Origin: Ottelia alismoides
Taxonomy: Eukaryota; Streptophyta; Magnoliopsida; Alismatales; Hydrocharitaceae
Direction of reading: 5' to 3'
Length of the DNA stretch: 64,000 nt
Assembly (NCBI GenBank): GCA_037367405.1
Contig: JAZKJV010009773.1
Location: forward strand, 62,001-126,000
The number at the start of each line of letters is the position of its first letter. Within the stretch, counting starts at the first letter, position 1. Of the stretch, positions 1 to 10,912 are shown piece by piece. The translations under genes and the position numbers were made by a program. A model generated the notes under the pieces. The model did not search any database. It was not told the origin of the DNA and saw nothing but the letters and a program-made list of their open reading frames with translations.

Positions 1-1565
1 GAGGTAAAACTAAAACGGATCTTACATAGCAAAGAGCTTTCTCATAAGAATAGATCGTAGAGTTTCAAATCTATAAACATGAAGAACAAAATAGAAAATT
101 GCTCTTCGATCTTTCTCTCAGAGTATGGAGTGGAAAGCATAGAGAAGAGAACTTATTTCTCTTATTTTGTGTTGTGGAATGAGTTATGGCGTGTATATAG
201 GGCAAGAGTTCTATAGACATTGATTTTGAAAAAGTAGTCATTGCGAACAAATCATGAATGAAAATCACCTTTAGATATCTTCTTGAAATGGAATATGATC
301 GGTCAGGATATAAAGTGTGATCCATAAGATCAAATGATCAATCAGGTGGATTGAAGTGATCGATTAGAATCAAAAGTTGATCAATCACTGATCAAAATTA
401 ATCTATCAGAAATATAACTGTTATAATTCAAAAAAATGATCGATCGGGAAACAAGGTTGATCGATTAGGTGTAATCAACCAGGTCAAAATGGTTGATCGA
501 TCAGTTGACTCTTGACCTGAAAGTTAAAGTTAAAGGGTTGAAATGCAATATGCATGATGTTTGGGGTCTTTTACATTCAAAGACGACTATAAAATGCGAG
601 ACTCGGTAAAATTAAAGACTTCGTCTTCTTCTTGAACTTGAAATCCTTCCTTGAGCTTGAGCTTAAGTTCCTTAGCTTTGAATTCTTTTGAGCTTCTTAT
701 CTTCTTCTTCACTTAAGATCGAGCTCGTCAGCCTTGATCTTGTTCATGGTCTAGTAGATGACCTAGCTACAAGCTTTACACATAGATTTTATCTATCTGC
801 ACAAGTTTTGTTATTATCAAAATATGCAATCGAATGCACTAATAACCTCCCTACTTATGCATGAATGCACAATCTCCCGCTTCTTGATAATGACGCAATA
901 TTGATGTGTTTGCAAAAATAATGTGTAATGTGAGCAAACAAACTTTTCTCTCCCTTTTCACATAATAAAAAAGAACTAACAAGATATCAAAAGTTGATTA
1001 ATAGCAATAGTTGGATGAAGAGATAACTAAGCAATCTCTCCCCCTTTTGTTTGAAACATTCTTTTTAATATGAGATCTCCTTTTCCCTTGATCTTTTTTT
1101 AAAGGCTCTCCCTTAAAGGTGAGAGTCAAGTCTTATTTCTAATGCATGATATGCACGATCAACTTAAGGAAAAAGGTAAGAAGCCACCTAGGATTATTGG
1201 CAGTGGAACTTCTCCAGTCTTAGTAACTTCTCCATAGCGGTGGCGCTCATCCATGGTTCTAAAAGTTGTTTGACCATGACAGGATCAACCATTGATGTTG
1301 ATATAGCATCTCCATCCCCTTTTATTTAGCCTTCGATGCTTGAATAATTTTGATTTGACATACTTTCCTTTTTGGGTCCTTTGAGGTTAGATTACAATGT
1401 TTCCTTCTTTTCCCAAATCCATTTTATTTTCTGGAAAGAATTAGAGCTAGAACATAACTTTTGATTTTTTTTCTTTTCCTTTTTATTAGCAGGTATAAAT
1501 ATACTTTTCTTTTTTAGATAAGCAATTCATTTTTATAAACAAGTAATTTTAACTTTATTTTAAGC
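1..1565. other. AT-rich intergenic or decayed repeat DNA, no gene recognised
   Basis: No ORF here resembles a known protein. The stretch at about 310-520 is full of GATCGAT/TGATCAA words. The C-rich words around 870-1110 (for example CTCTCCCCCTTTTG) resemble the antisense polypurine region of plant copia elements, but no LTR pair or protein domain supports that, so it stays unassigned. Confidence 0.4.
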
Positions 1566-1759
1566 TCACCCGAAGATGTATCCAGTCATCGTCATTGTCT
1601 TTGTCACATATGTACGAATATGCATTGAGCTAGATACAAGACACACTCCATTCAAAATCGATTTTATATTGTTAAAGAGGAGCCATGCAAAAATAAGTTC
1701 AATAGAATGATGCGAGATATTGATATTCATGATAAGGATGCCTTCGAGTGGATAGTGTA

Positions 1760-4010
1760 TCAAGATACAACTAGTATCTCCTTTTCTGTGACCGTGTAGT
1801 TCCATTGAGCGGCATCTAATGTACGACCAGTGTAGTAAATAGCATATGATAATCCATCCCTCCTTTGTCCTAGCATGGACCCTATGGTAAAATCAGAAGC
1901 ATCCATCCTGATCTCGAATGGGAGAGACCAATTAGGTGGCTGAAGGACATGAGCTTCGACAACTAGATTCTTGAGAGTCTCAAATGATGCAAGACACTTA
2001 TCATCGATAAGGAACTCCGTATCTTTTGTCAACTAATCAGTAATTGGTCGGGCAGTCCTTTTGAAATCTTGTATGAATCGTCGGTAGAAACCGCCATATC
2101 CCAAAAAAGACCGCAACTGTCATAAATGGGACGGTGGATTGAGTTTCTTGATGATATCTACCTTGGTCGGGTCGACCTCCATGCCCTTATTGGAGATGAT
2201 ATGGTCAAGGACCGTCCCCTAAATCACCATGAAATGACTCTTCTCCCAAGATAATACTAAGTTGACCTCAATGCAGCGCTAAAGTCCTCGGTCTAGGTAA
2301 TCAAGACATGCATCAAAACTGGCACCATAGACTGAGAAGTCATCCATAAAGACCTCTAAAAATGTACCAACCATGTCCAAGAAAATAGAGAGCATGCACC
2401 TTTGGAATGTAGCTAGGGCATTACATAATCTAAAGGGCATCCGTCTAAAAGCAGAGGTCCCAAACAGAAAGGTGCAAGTTGTTTTCTCTTGATCTTCCAG
2501 CGCTATGGCCACCTGGTTATATCCCAAATATCCATCCAGAAAGCAGTGGTAACTCTTCCCAGCTAGTCTCTTGATGATATGATCTATGAATGGTAGCGAG
2601 TTTGGTCCTTCTTGGTGACATGATTCAATCATATGTAGTCCACACAGACCCTCCAAGAAGTGGGTACTCGGGTAGCTATCTCTTCTCCAGACTTGCTCAC
2701 AACTGTGGTGATACATGTTTTCTTGGGTAACACATGCAATGGACTAACCCACTTGAAGTCGGAGATGGGGTAGATAAAATCGACGCTCCACCACTTAGAT
2801 ATTTCTTTCATGACCACCTCTCAAAGATTCGAGTTCAGCTCTCGTTGGAACTCACCCGAGGGCTTGACAACTTCTTCGAGATAAATGTGGTGGGAGCATA
2901 CGTCCGGACTTATCCCTTGGAGATCAACTACACTCCATCCTATTGCCTTGTGGTTTCTTTCAAGAACCTCCATCAAACGAGATTCTTGATCTTCAGTCAA
3001 ATCTGCTGAGATAATGACTGGGAATATATCTGGCTCACCCGTAAGGAATCTATACTTCATGCTCTGCAGTAAGGTCTTCAATTCTGGACAAGTGGGAGCT
3101 GGTAAATCTGGCTTTTGGAATGTCTAGATGAATGCTACCAGATATGTGTATGAGAAATCTTGTTGCAATGGTAAATCTGACGAAGATGACCCTGTTGGTA
3201 TATCTGTCAACTGACTTGGCTCACTCTCCAACCTTATTGTCGGCTCTGTAGGCACCAAACACGATAAATATTCATCGAACTCCTAGTAGTCAAAATTGGT
3301 GTTTGTATCTGAGGGATCTGAATCTGATGAGTATGAGATGAAATTGATTTCACTTTCCTGACCATGATAAACAACCTTTACTGTATCATGTGCCATGAGT
3401 GTGCTCTCCGAACTCTCATCTGCCATGATCTATGAATCTACAATGTCTAAAGATGTGGCAAGAGATCATGATGTGGGATCTGCCCAAACTGCTTCATCAT
3501 CTGTAATCACAAAGTCACACTCCTGGTGGATGTCTAGCTCTGCCTCTGTCATCTGCTCTGAGTTGGTCATGTGATCTGAGCACTCTGATTCTCTGGCTCT
3601 GGTCTCCTCGATCGTCTCTATTTGTTGACTTTCATCCTGGACGCGAAAGTATACCTTCCCACTATCATGGTCTGACACCGCCTTGGTTGTGGCCAAGAAT
3701 GGTCATCCTCAGATGATGGGGGTATCTATCACGGACTCATGGACCTCTATGTCCAATACGACAAGGTCCATAGGGAATTTCAATCCCTGAATTGTGACGA
3801 CAACGTCCTTAAGTAACCCCTTTGGCCTCTTAACAAATCTATCAACAAACGGAAGGATCGTCTTGCTCTGTTCGAGAGGGCCAAACTCGAATCAATCGAG
3901 TAAGGCAGCTGAAAGAAGGTTAATCGAAGAACCACTATCTAATAGGGTACGATCGAACTGTTGTTCATGAATGTGGCATTTGACATATGGAGCTCCTGCA
4001 TCAGGTCTCT
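1760..4010 (-). pseudogene. Ty3/gypsy pol remnant (protease, RT, RNase H), Athila/Tat-like
   Basis: Read on the minus strand, the domains come in gypsy order. A retropepsin region at about 4010-3650 has the active-site word LLDSGSSINLL, followed by a broken PII.G.PFLATTKA. The RT entry region at 3081-2821 contains HKAIGWSVVDLQGISPDVC, followed by ISDFKWVSPLHVLPKK at 2817-2629. The RT palm at 2716-2279 contains the catalytic box FMDDFSVYG. An RNase H start at 2032-1760 contains FEIRMDASDFTIGSMLGQ and WNYTVTEKEIL. In a live element these would be one polyprotein that copies RNA into cDNA. Here they are split over several frames with in-frame stops, and homology ends abruptly near 1790, so the gene is dead. 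No integrase or paired LTR was found. The family is assigned from RT word similarity known for plant Athila/Tat elements; the exact lineage is uncertain. Confidence 0.88.
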
Positions 4011-4261
4011 TGGCTGGCAATTAATTCTGAATAGCGAAACATGTGGCACGAGTCAACACATGGATGTCTGCACTATGATTCCTCTTCTTCATATGTATAG
4101 TGGTCTTCTCTCTCAAGTGCTTCTGGAAGCGAGGGATGTGCTCTAGTGCCTCCTGTAGAGTCAGCTGGGTATGGAATCTGTCGATCATCTGCTGGCTGAA
4201 CTCTAACTGCTGTGATTTTTAAACACCTCGACCACCAACGATGGAATTCTGATCAAACACT

Positions 4262-5585
4262 AGGTCGAGGAAGGCCCATCTTTCGATCTCATTAGTGATA
4301 ACCACCGGTTGACCATCAAGGTAACGATGACATCAACTTCTCCTGAAGGTGCGATCCAATCCTCTTCTCAAGCACTCTGTAATGTAGCCTTCTTCTTCTC
4401 AACCCTTCTGTGGTTGTAACTATAATGGCTGTGACTTTTTTTCAAAAATAATAAAATAATAAAATTCAAATATCTTAATTTCCTCCAATCAAGTTTCCTT
4501 ATTCTTCAATTCATGCAATCGAGGCAATAAAAAATAACATACAATTAAAGGAGAATTTTAATACCAAATGAATAGGATTAATTATCATATTAATCTATCT
4601 CCTTTGATAGCTTTTAAAAAGTTCATATTGCCTTTAAATCCCATCCCGACATCAAGCATCGTTCCCCTACGCAAGGATTTTAAAGAGAGAAATAGGGAGA
4701 GAGAGAGAGAGGTCATTCATTAGAAGACTCATCTCCTTCGCTAGAGGTGTCGGCGTTGAATTGGAGGAACGTCGAGATTTATGATGTTAAAGTAGTGAAC
4801 GAGCAACTGTAGTTTCAAAGGATATGCATCGGAATTGAGATATATATTGGTTTAGGATTACAATATACAAATATATGTATCGATTTTGTACGTTAATATG
4901 TTTATGCAATAACTTGATTATGAATAAGACATCGCAATATATACGTTCGATCTTGTAGGATAATATGTCGTATTTAAATTAATCTAAATATATTTCTATC
5001 CAACTATTCAGATGGTATGCATGTACGCTGGAATCTTTCTCACTAAGACGTTTTGAGTACATACTGCATTCGCAGCATAAGTCCCTTGTGAAATCAAACC
5101 CATTTCCCCTAATATTTCCTACATTCTTGGAAAAAATACTCACGTCAACATACATGAAACTCCATAATCCATGCATATTTGTTTATTAGCTTAATTAATA
5201 CCGTGTCATATCCTCGATGATGTTAAATCACACATTCATTTATTTCTAATGTGTTCTTTAAGAACGATTTCTTCCCTAATCTCCTTCGGTATCAATGTTT
5301 AGCATGATTTAAGATCCGTGCATGAGTCTCATGCCATTGTCTTGCAAGACAAAAATTCGATAGCCATCACATTAATATAATGTTGGACCCTACTAGTAAG
5401 TCGCACGTTACTGATTTTTTTAAACCAGGTTGTGATAACCAACTCTCCATCATCAAAGAAAAAGATGTGATCTACTTAACATGAAAATATTTAGCCACAT
5501 GTTTATATATTATTGGAGACTTAAAACAATATCAAAGTCTTTATTTGTATATATTGTTGATGTTTAGTTGGATATATATCCCTGA
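4262..5585. other. AT-rich DNA without recognisable genes
   Basis: Only short spurious ORFs are present. A GA-rich run (GAGAGAGAGAGAGAG) lies near 4697-4711. No terminal repeats or protein similarity could be recognised. Confidence 0.4.
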
Positions 5586-5594
5586 TAAAAGATA

Positions 5595-6760
5595 GGGATA
5601 ATTACACCCATAACCCTGAGTAATTCTTCAATCTCAATCATAACCCTGCATAATCGCGAATGACATGAGGAACACCGGATAGTTACTCCGTTTCACACAT
5701 ATAACCCTCCGTTAGTTTAATATGTTAACTCAACCATATGAGTGGGTTTATCTAACCAAACTATGATCTAACGGCTAGGATTAGCCAAATAAAAAATAGA
5801 AGGAAAAAAAACAAACTTACAAAAAAAATTAAAATAAAGGGGGAACGGAAGCAGGGCCGCCACCCCCTGCCACCGCCGCTGGTCAGGTCACCCTCCATCC
5901 TCGCGCCACCCCTCGCGGCTGCTGCTCAGCCGTCCACCGACCGCGCCGTCCTCCAATCGCCGGACATCCGCCGCCCGCGCCCCCTCTGACGCTAGACCGC
6001 GTTGCAGACCACCGCCACGCGCCGCGAGATCACCGCCTCACCGTTGAGCGACGCCGCCCGCGCGCCTCCATCCATCGTTGAAGAAGCAGGCGACGGGTAC
6101 CCCTGTGGTGCCCGAAGGCGACGTGCGCCCCTCGCCTCTCCAGCGCCGTCCGACGCCATCGACCTGCTCGCCTCCGAACCCTCCTCCAGATCGCCTCCCG
6201 GACCGCCCTCTACTCCGTCAGATTTGTGTAAGGGGGGAGGTGGGGGCGTGCAGGGTGTTGGAGCTTGCGGGAAGGGGGAGGGATGCAGGGCGGAGGCGCG
6301 CACGCGGGTGGGTGGAGGCACGCACAGCGAGAGGGGGGCAGAGACGGTGGGAGGGCTGCAGGGCGGATGCCGACAGCGAGGAGGAGGAGGTGGTGGTGGA
6401 CGGAGAGGAAGGGGGAGGAGGAAGTGGTCGACAAGGAGGAGGAAAGGGGGAAGAAGGTTGGGGCGCGGGCAGGCGGGAGGAGGGTCGGGGCTCCGGCGGG
6501 CGGGGGGTTGGAGCTCCGATGGGTGTGGGTCTTCCAGGCTTCCAGGGGCATCAATTTATAAATATAAAAAGTCCTGAGGGGTAAAATTGTCCACATCTAA
6601 CCTTTTCCATCTGAGTTAACGGAAAATCGAAACGGAAGTTGACGCAGGGTCATGTCGTGTAAAGGTTAAGCATTACTCAGGGTTCCTCATGTAATTCGCG
6701 ATTATGCAGGGTTATGATTGAGATTGAAGAATTACTCAGGGTTATGGGTGTAATTATCCC
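5595..6760. mobile_element. Non-autonomous MULE with 9-bp TSD (MULE-1)
   Basis: The element starts GGGATAATTACACCC and ends with its reverse complement. The first ~80 bp of the two termini are nearly identical in inverted orientation, and weaker similarity continues to about 150 bp. It is flanked by a perfect 9-bp direct repeat, TAAAAGATA, at 5586-5594 and 6761-6769. A 9-bp duplication and long TIRs are the hallmark of Mutator-like elements. The interior (about 5850-6560) is strongly GC-rich, first pyrimidine- and then purine-biased. Its overlapping ORFs in all frames are low-complexity Ala/Pro/Gly/Arg text, so I do not call a gene. No transposase is present. The GC-rich filling could be captured host sequence (Pack-MULE-like), which the sequence alone cannot prove. 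Confidence 0.88.
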
Positions 6761-6770
6761 TAAAAGATAT

Positions 6771-6828
6771 GTGCTATTCGGATGTGAGTATTGCGTGTTG
6801 TGCTATTCGGATGTGAGTATTGCGTGTA
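6771..6828. repeat. 29-bp tandem duplication
   Basis: Two consecutive near-identical 29-bp units beginning GTGCTATTCGGATGTGAG lie directly beside the right TSD of MULE-1. Confidence 0.9.
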
Positions 6829-7283
6829 ACCATGGTTGGACCGCATCAAGATAATTTTATGTAATAAAAATCACGAGATCTTTATTTGACTATAGCGATA
6901 ACCTTGCAAACTTTGGCAGGTTACCAAATAAAGAATTATATAGCCAAATAAAGATAATAACTATATATAAGTTAATCGATTTATATGAAGTTACAATTTT
7001 GATTATACAATTACTATATAAAGATAAGGTTTACTTATTGTTAAAGCTTATATTTAAATAATTTCACATATTTCGATGATGGTTGAAATATGAAGGGAAA
7101 AATTCCATCTTAGCTTTATATGGAAATAACAATTATGAGTCCAAGTTATATGTTTATGTATAATCAGAATTTGTAATCTTATGCGAGTACTGGTATTTGC
7201 AATTAATGTGTATTCAGATAATCTCAAACTTGAATTTTAGGCATAGACTCATAAATAGTCATATGAACGACCACAAGGGATCG
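6829..7283. other. AT-rich DNA, nothing recognised
   Basis: No coding, RNA or terminal-repeat signal could be supported here. Confidence 0.4.
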
Positions 7284-7471
7284 TGTTATCCCAAGGGGCA
7301 ATGTGCAAGGGGAGTATGGTTGCAAGGAACCACATATGCAAAAGTTAAGTCCTTTACAATTGTACCTACACTATCATGTTATCTCCGCAAGGCGCGTAAG
7401 GTTGCAAGGAACTATAGATGCAAAAGCTAAGTCCTCTACAATTATAGCTACACTGCCATGTCATGTCATGC
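7284..7471. repeat. Diverged tandem duplication, ~94-bp unit
   Basis: Two units start at 7284 and 7378 (GTTATCcC.../GTTATCtC...). Both contain GGTTGCAAGGAAC, ATGCAAAAG and TAAGTCCT words in the same order with scattered substitutions. Short ORFs across it are by-products of the repeat. Confidence 0.75.
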
Positions 7472-7523
7472 CATGGACCGCAAATGCCAGTAGTTGAAAA
7501 CGTATAACAAGATACGTACATGA

Positions 7524-7722
7524 AAGATATGCAAATAAATGGTTTATAAAGGTAAATCATTACAGTATGAAAGGAAATGATTTATAAAGATAAATATTAC
7601 AAGTTATTAAATAAATGGTTTGTCAAGATATAGCATTACAAGTATGCACAGAAATGATTTATAAAGATAAATCATTACAAGTAATGAAAGAAATGGTTTA
7701 ATAAAGAATAAGTCATTACATG
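7524..7722. repeat. Imperfect tandem array, ~50-56-bp unit, about four copies
   Basis: The array repeats the pattern AAATGRTTTATAAAG followed by ATAAATCATTACAAGTA with substitutions and small indels in each copy. Confidence 0.75.
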
Positions 7723-8083
7723 TCGTACAAGAATTGGTAACGGTTCGATCATACGAATTTAATTTACATGCTTCCATCAGTCAGCACGATTCGTTCCGTT
7801 ACACTAGTAAACCTCTGACGTCGACTTTCACCCATCTTTTCTCACTCTCAGTTCACTTTTATCTCGTCAGACCTATCGTCCATCTGCTCCTCCGCCATCA
7901 GTTGTTTGAGCACCATCCATCTCCTCAAAGCCCACTCGGACTCGGACCATTGAGACAACCTACAACTTCAAACCCGCATCGCTTCATTTTCTGCCTATCA
8001 GAACCTCCCATCACTGGCAAACGAGCCAGATCATGTAAAAACTGTCCACTAGCGTCACAATCGTAAAGAGATTTTTATGCGGC

Positions 8084-10711
8084 AGACCCTATAATATTTA
8101 TAAATTACCTCTACGACCTTTGAAACATCGATATTCCTCCTTCGATCCTGTAAACTTGCTAACCCTTACCCCACGGACCATGTGGTTAACCTCCATCCAT
8201 TTACCTGTTAAAACTAACCACATTCCGTTAAAAATTATTGCATATTACACTCTTTATTTAGAAAAATTACAAAAATACCATCATCTTCTTCTCTACCCCT
8301 CCTCCTTACATTCCCTTTCCCCTCCTCATCCCCTACCATGTCCTCGACGTCCCAGCCTTCCCCTGCACCACCACCGACCTCCTACGCGTCGTCCTCAACC
8401 TCCCAGTCCTCCTCTATATTACTGCCGACGTCTCCCACGCTGCCCTCAACCTCCCAGCCATCCCGTGCGCCACCTTCTCCTCCCCTCGCTCCTCCGTCAG
8501 CAACCTCCTCCTCCCCTTGCTCCTCCGCTAGTAGCCTCCTTCTCCTCCATTCGTCCCCTTAGTATTGCATCTCGAGTTGATTCATGACATTTGCAGTACT
8601 TTCTGAAGTTACCACATCAACATCCTAATTGGGGATCTAAATGTGAAGCACTACTTTGAGATCACCATCTGGATCTTGCATCAATCCTTAGCACAGTTTA
8701 AATGTGTAACCTCTTTAGCACAGTTTCATATCAATCCTTATGACGAACCCATGAAACAATAAAGCATGCGTTTTAAATACTAAGATCAGCCTTCGCCTAA
8801 TTGTAAATTCATTTTGGCTTTTTGTACTTAGAGCAAACATTTAATCATATACAAGTTGTAGCAAGCTTTGATCATACACCATACCAACTTCATCTCTATC
8901 TCGTTTACACTAACATATTGAGATAATTTCATCGACAATGAAATTCCTTCTAAGCAATGTTGGTCTAGTATCACAACTACCCACAAGAAATACAATTATC
9001 CAAAGTCTAAGCATACTTTTTTATGTCAAGAGTAATAAACCATTCAATCAGGATGATAAAGAGACTTATTTGCATATCCTAGAAAATGTACCACCACAAA
9101 TTATATTCATCTTCCCATGAACATATTCAATGATCTTGTAAGTTCTTTAAGAAAAGAGTTAATAATATGCGATTTGATTTTTTTCTATTTTTTATGCAAT
9201 AGTTTAATTATGCTCATATTCACATTTTTAAAATTATTTTCTGTAGTGATATTTTTATTTTAAAATCTATGACTCAAAGTAGAGGCTCCAAGGGCGAGAG
9301 TCCATCTCGTTGTGACTCAAAGTAGAGGCTCCAAGGGCAAGAGTGCATCTCATCATAGATGACCTTCATGCCCTTGACCTCGATCATATGCTCCCACATT
9401 CATGTAATGTAATTTTAAGAAGTGAACATCCATTCCCCATATTTTGATTTATAAGGGAACGTATTGATGATGTTGCCTATCTTGTACATCGGTTGTCCTA
9501 GCATGGCATGCCCATCCCTCCACACTATGTTCATCACTTGACATTAGTAGAAACACCTTCGAGTGTTGTGCATCCACTACGTGCCACTCCCTAGTCCTAT
9601 GCACGACATCATATCCTCAATTAAGCACTAATTCATTCGCCTCGGGGCCTCATCATCCTCCTCCTCAACAGCTTGAGGACCACGATTAAAGCACTGCAGG
9701 AGCTCCATATCAAGTCCAGGATCCACCGCCTCAGATCACCATCAGGAGGTATTTCAACAAGCAACACATGGAATCTGGAGATGAGCATCATCCACCCGGA
9801 GCTTGATTTCACTGTCTGTGAAGAGCATCCATAGAATGAAGTTCTATTGGAGATCCGAGACTCAACTCAAAGCATCTTTATTTCGAAATGTTACGCCAAC
9901 AATGATCAAGCACGAACAATAATCGCTAGAGATCGAAGCTACCGCACCATTGAAGATCACTACCGCCTGGAGTCCTTATGAATTGGGGAAGAGCAAGGGA
10001 CCTCCATATTGAATATTTGTCGTACAATCAAACACTAATCGACAGACGACAATCTGCCGCTCAAGCTCGCCCCCCTGGTCCTTCGCATCTTCCCCCTCCA
10101 CCTCCCCCCCTCCCCCACCTTGCTTTGCCCCAGCTAGCCCCCCCCCTTGCTCCACCCCAGCTGCCTCCTCCTCCTCCCCTTGCTACGCTGCCTCAGCCCC
10201 ATGTCACAGCTCGTAGACAATCTGTCTTGGTGATTGAACCCCCCACTTCCTACTTCGAACACGAGGCATCACCAACGACTTCAATGGGAATGCCTTGGTC
10301 GAATGGAGCCCCATCCCCTTCCGTTCATTGCTTGAGGAGAATGGATCCCCATCCTCCAGTCCGTGGAGGGAGACGACCGAGAACGAGGAGGACCTTCAGC
10401 ATGGGGACGAGGCACCGGAGAGGTGTCGCTCTTTGGACTGCTCGGGGCGGAGGTGCAGCAGGCTGACATTGACATTGGAGGGAAGAAGGGGAAGAGAATG
10501 GAGGAGAGAGGGAAGGAGAGAGATTTATCTAAAATCCACTATTGATTTTAGTGTGGTTTTATTAACTCGACTTGAGCCCATGTAAATTGACTAAAGATGA
10601 GTCGGATTAACGGCATGGGTTGTGGGGTAAGACGGAGCAAGTTTACGGGGTCGAGGGAGAAATATCGATGTTCAAAGGTCGTAGAGATAATTTAAAAAGG
10701 TTACAGAGTCT
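8084..10711. mobile_element. Probable long-TIR DNA element, MULE-like (MULE-3), boundaries approximate
   Basis: The left side (8084-8190) and the reverse complement of the right side (10711-10610) share a diverged terminal inverted repeat. Common words are AGACYCT, TAAATTAYCTCTACGACC, ACATCGATATT and TGTAAACTTGC. The layout matches MULE-1 and MULE-2: long TIRs around a GC-rich centre, with no visible transposase. The Pro-rich ORFs at 8120-8587 and 9978-10466 lie in C-rich low-complexity blocks and I do not count them as genes. No convincing 9-bp TSD was found at either end, so the exact ends and class are provisional. Confidence 0.55.
9271..9356. repeat. 43-bp tandem duplication
   Basis: Two copies of GACTCAAAGTAGAGGCTCCA plus a following GAGAGTsCATCTC start at 9271 and 9314 inside the putative MULE-3. 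Confidence 0.9.
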
Positions 10712-10723
10712 AAAAAATGTACT

Positions 10724-10912
10724 AAGCTTTCTCCCACTACAAGTAGGGTCGGCTACATGGATTCTTGCTCAAATCCATGTTGAGAGATTCGACTATTTTT
10801 TACGATGGTCGTCGACTACCTAACGCAACCACTGCAAGAGTGGGATTTAAACCTTGGTCTTTTGTGTGGTAGACACAGTGTTCTACCACTTGACCATTAA
10901 GTGAGTAAAAAT
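10724..10912 (-). mobile_element. tRNA-derived SINE
   Basis: On the minus strand the head resembles a tRNA with Pol III promoter boxes. The A box TGGTCAAGTGG lies at 10896-10886 and the B box GGTTTAAATCC at 10853-10843, about 33 bp apart. A body with CATGGATT and AATCCATG inverted words and a CCGACCCTACTTGTAGTGGG tail follows, as in plant SINEs. SINEs encode no protein and are mobilised by LINE machinery. The 3' end abuts the right terminus of MULE-3. No clear TSD was found, so the ends are approximate. A tRNA pseudogene alone is less likely because the non-tRNA body is present. Confidence 0.72.

Noticed and set aside
5992..6596. Overlapping ORFs on both strands in MULE-1
   Set aside because: All are compositional artefacts of GC-rich DNA, with no domain or start context.
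7284..7722. CRISPR-like array
   Set aside because: The repeats are adjacent, diverged tandem copies without unique spacers, and the host is a plant.
10843..10897. Functional tRNA gene
   Set aside because: The A and B boxes are present, but no complete cloverleaf or acceptor stem could be drawn and a SINE body follows.
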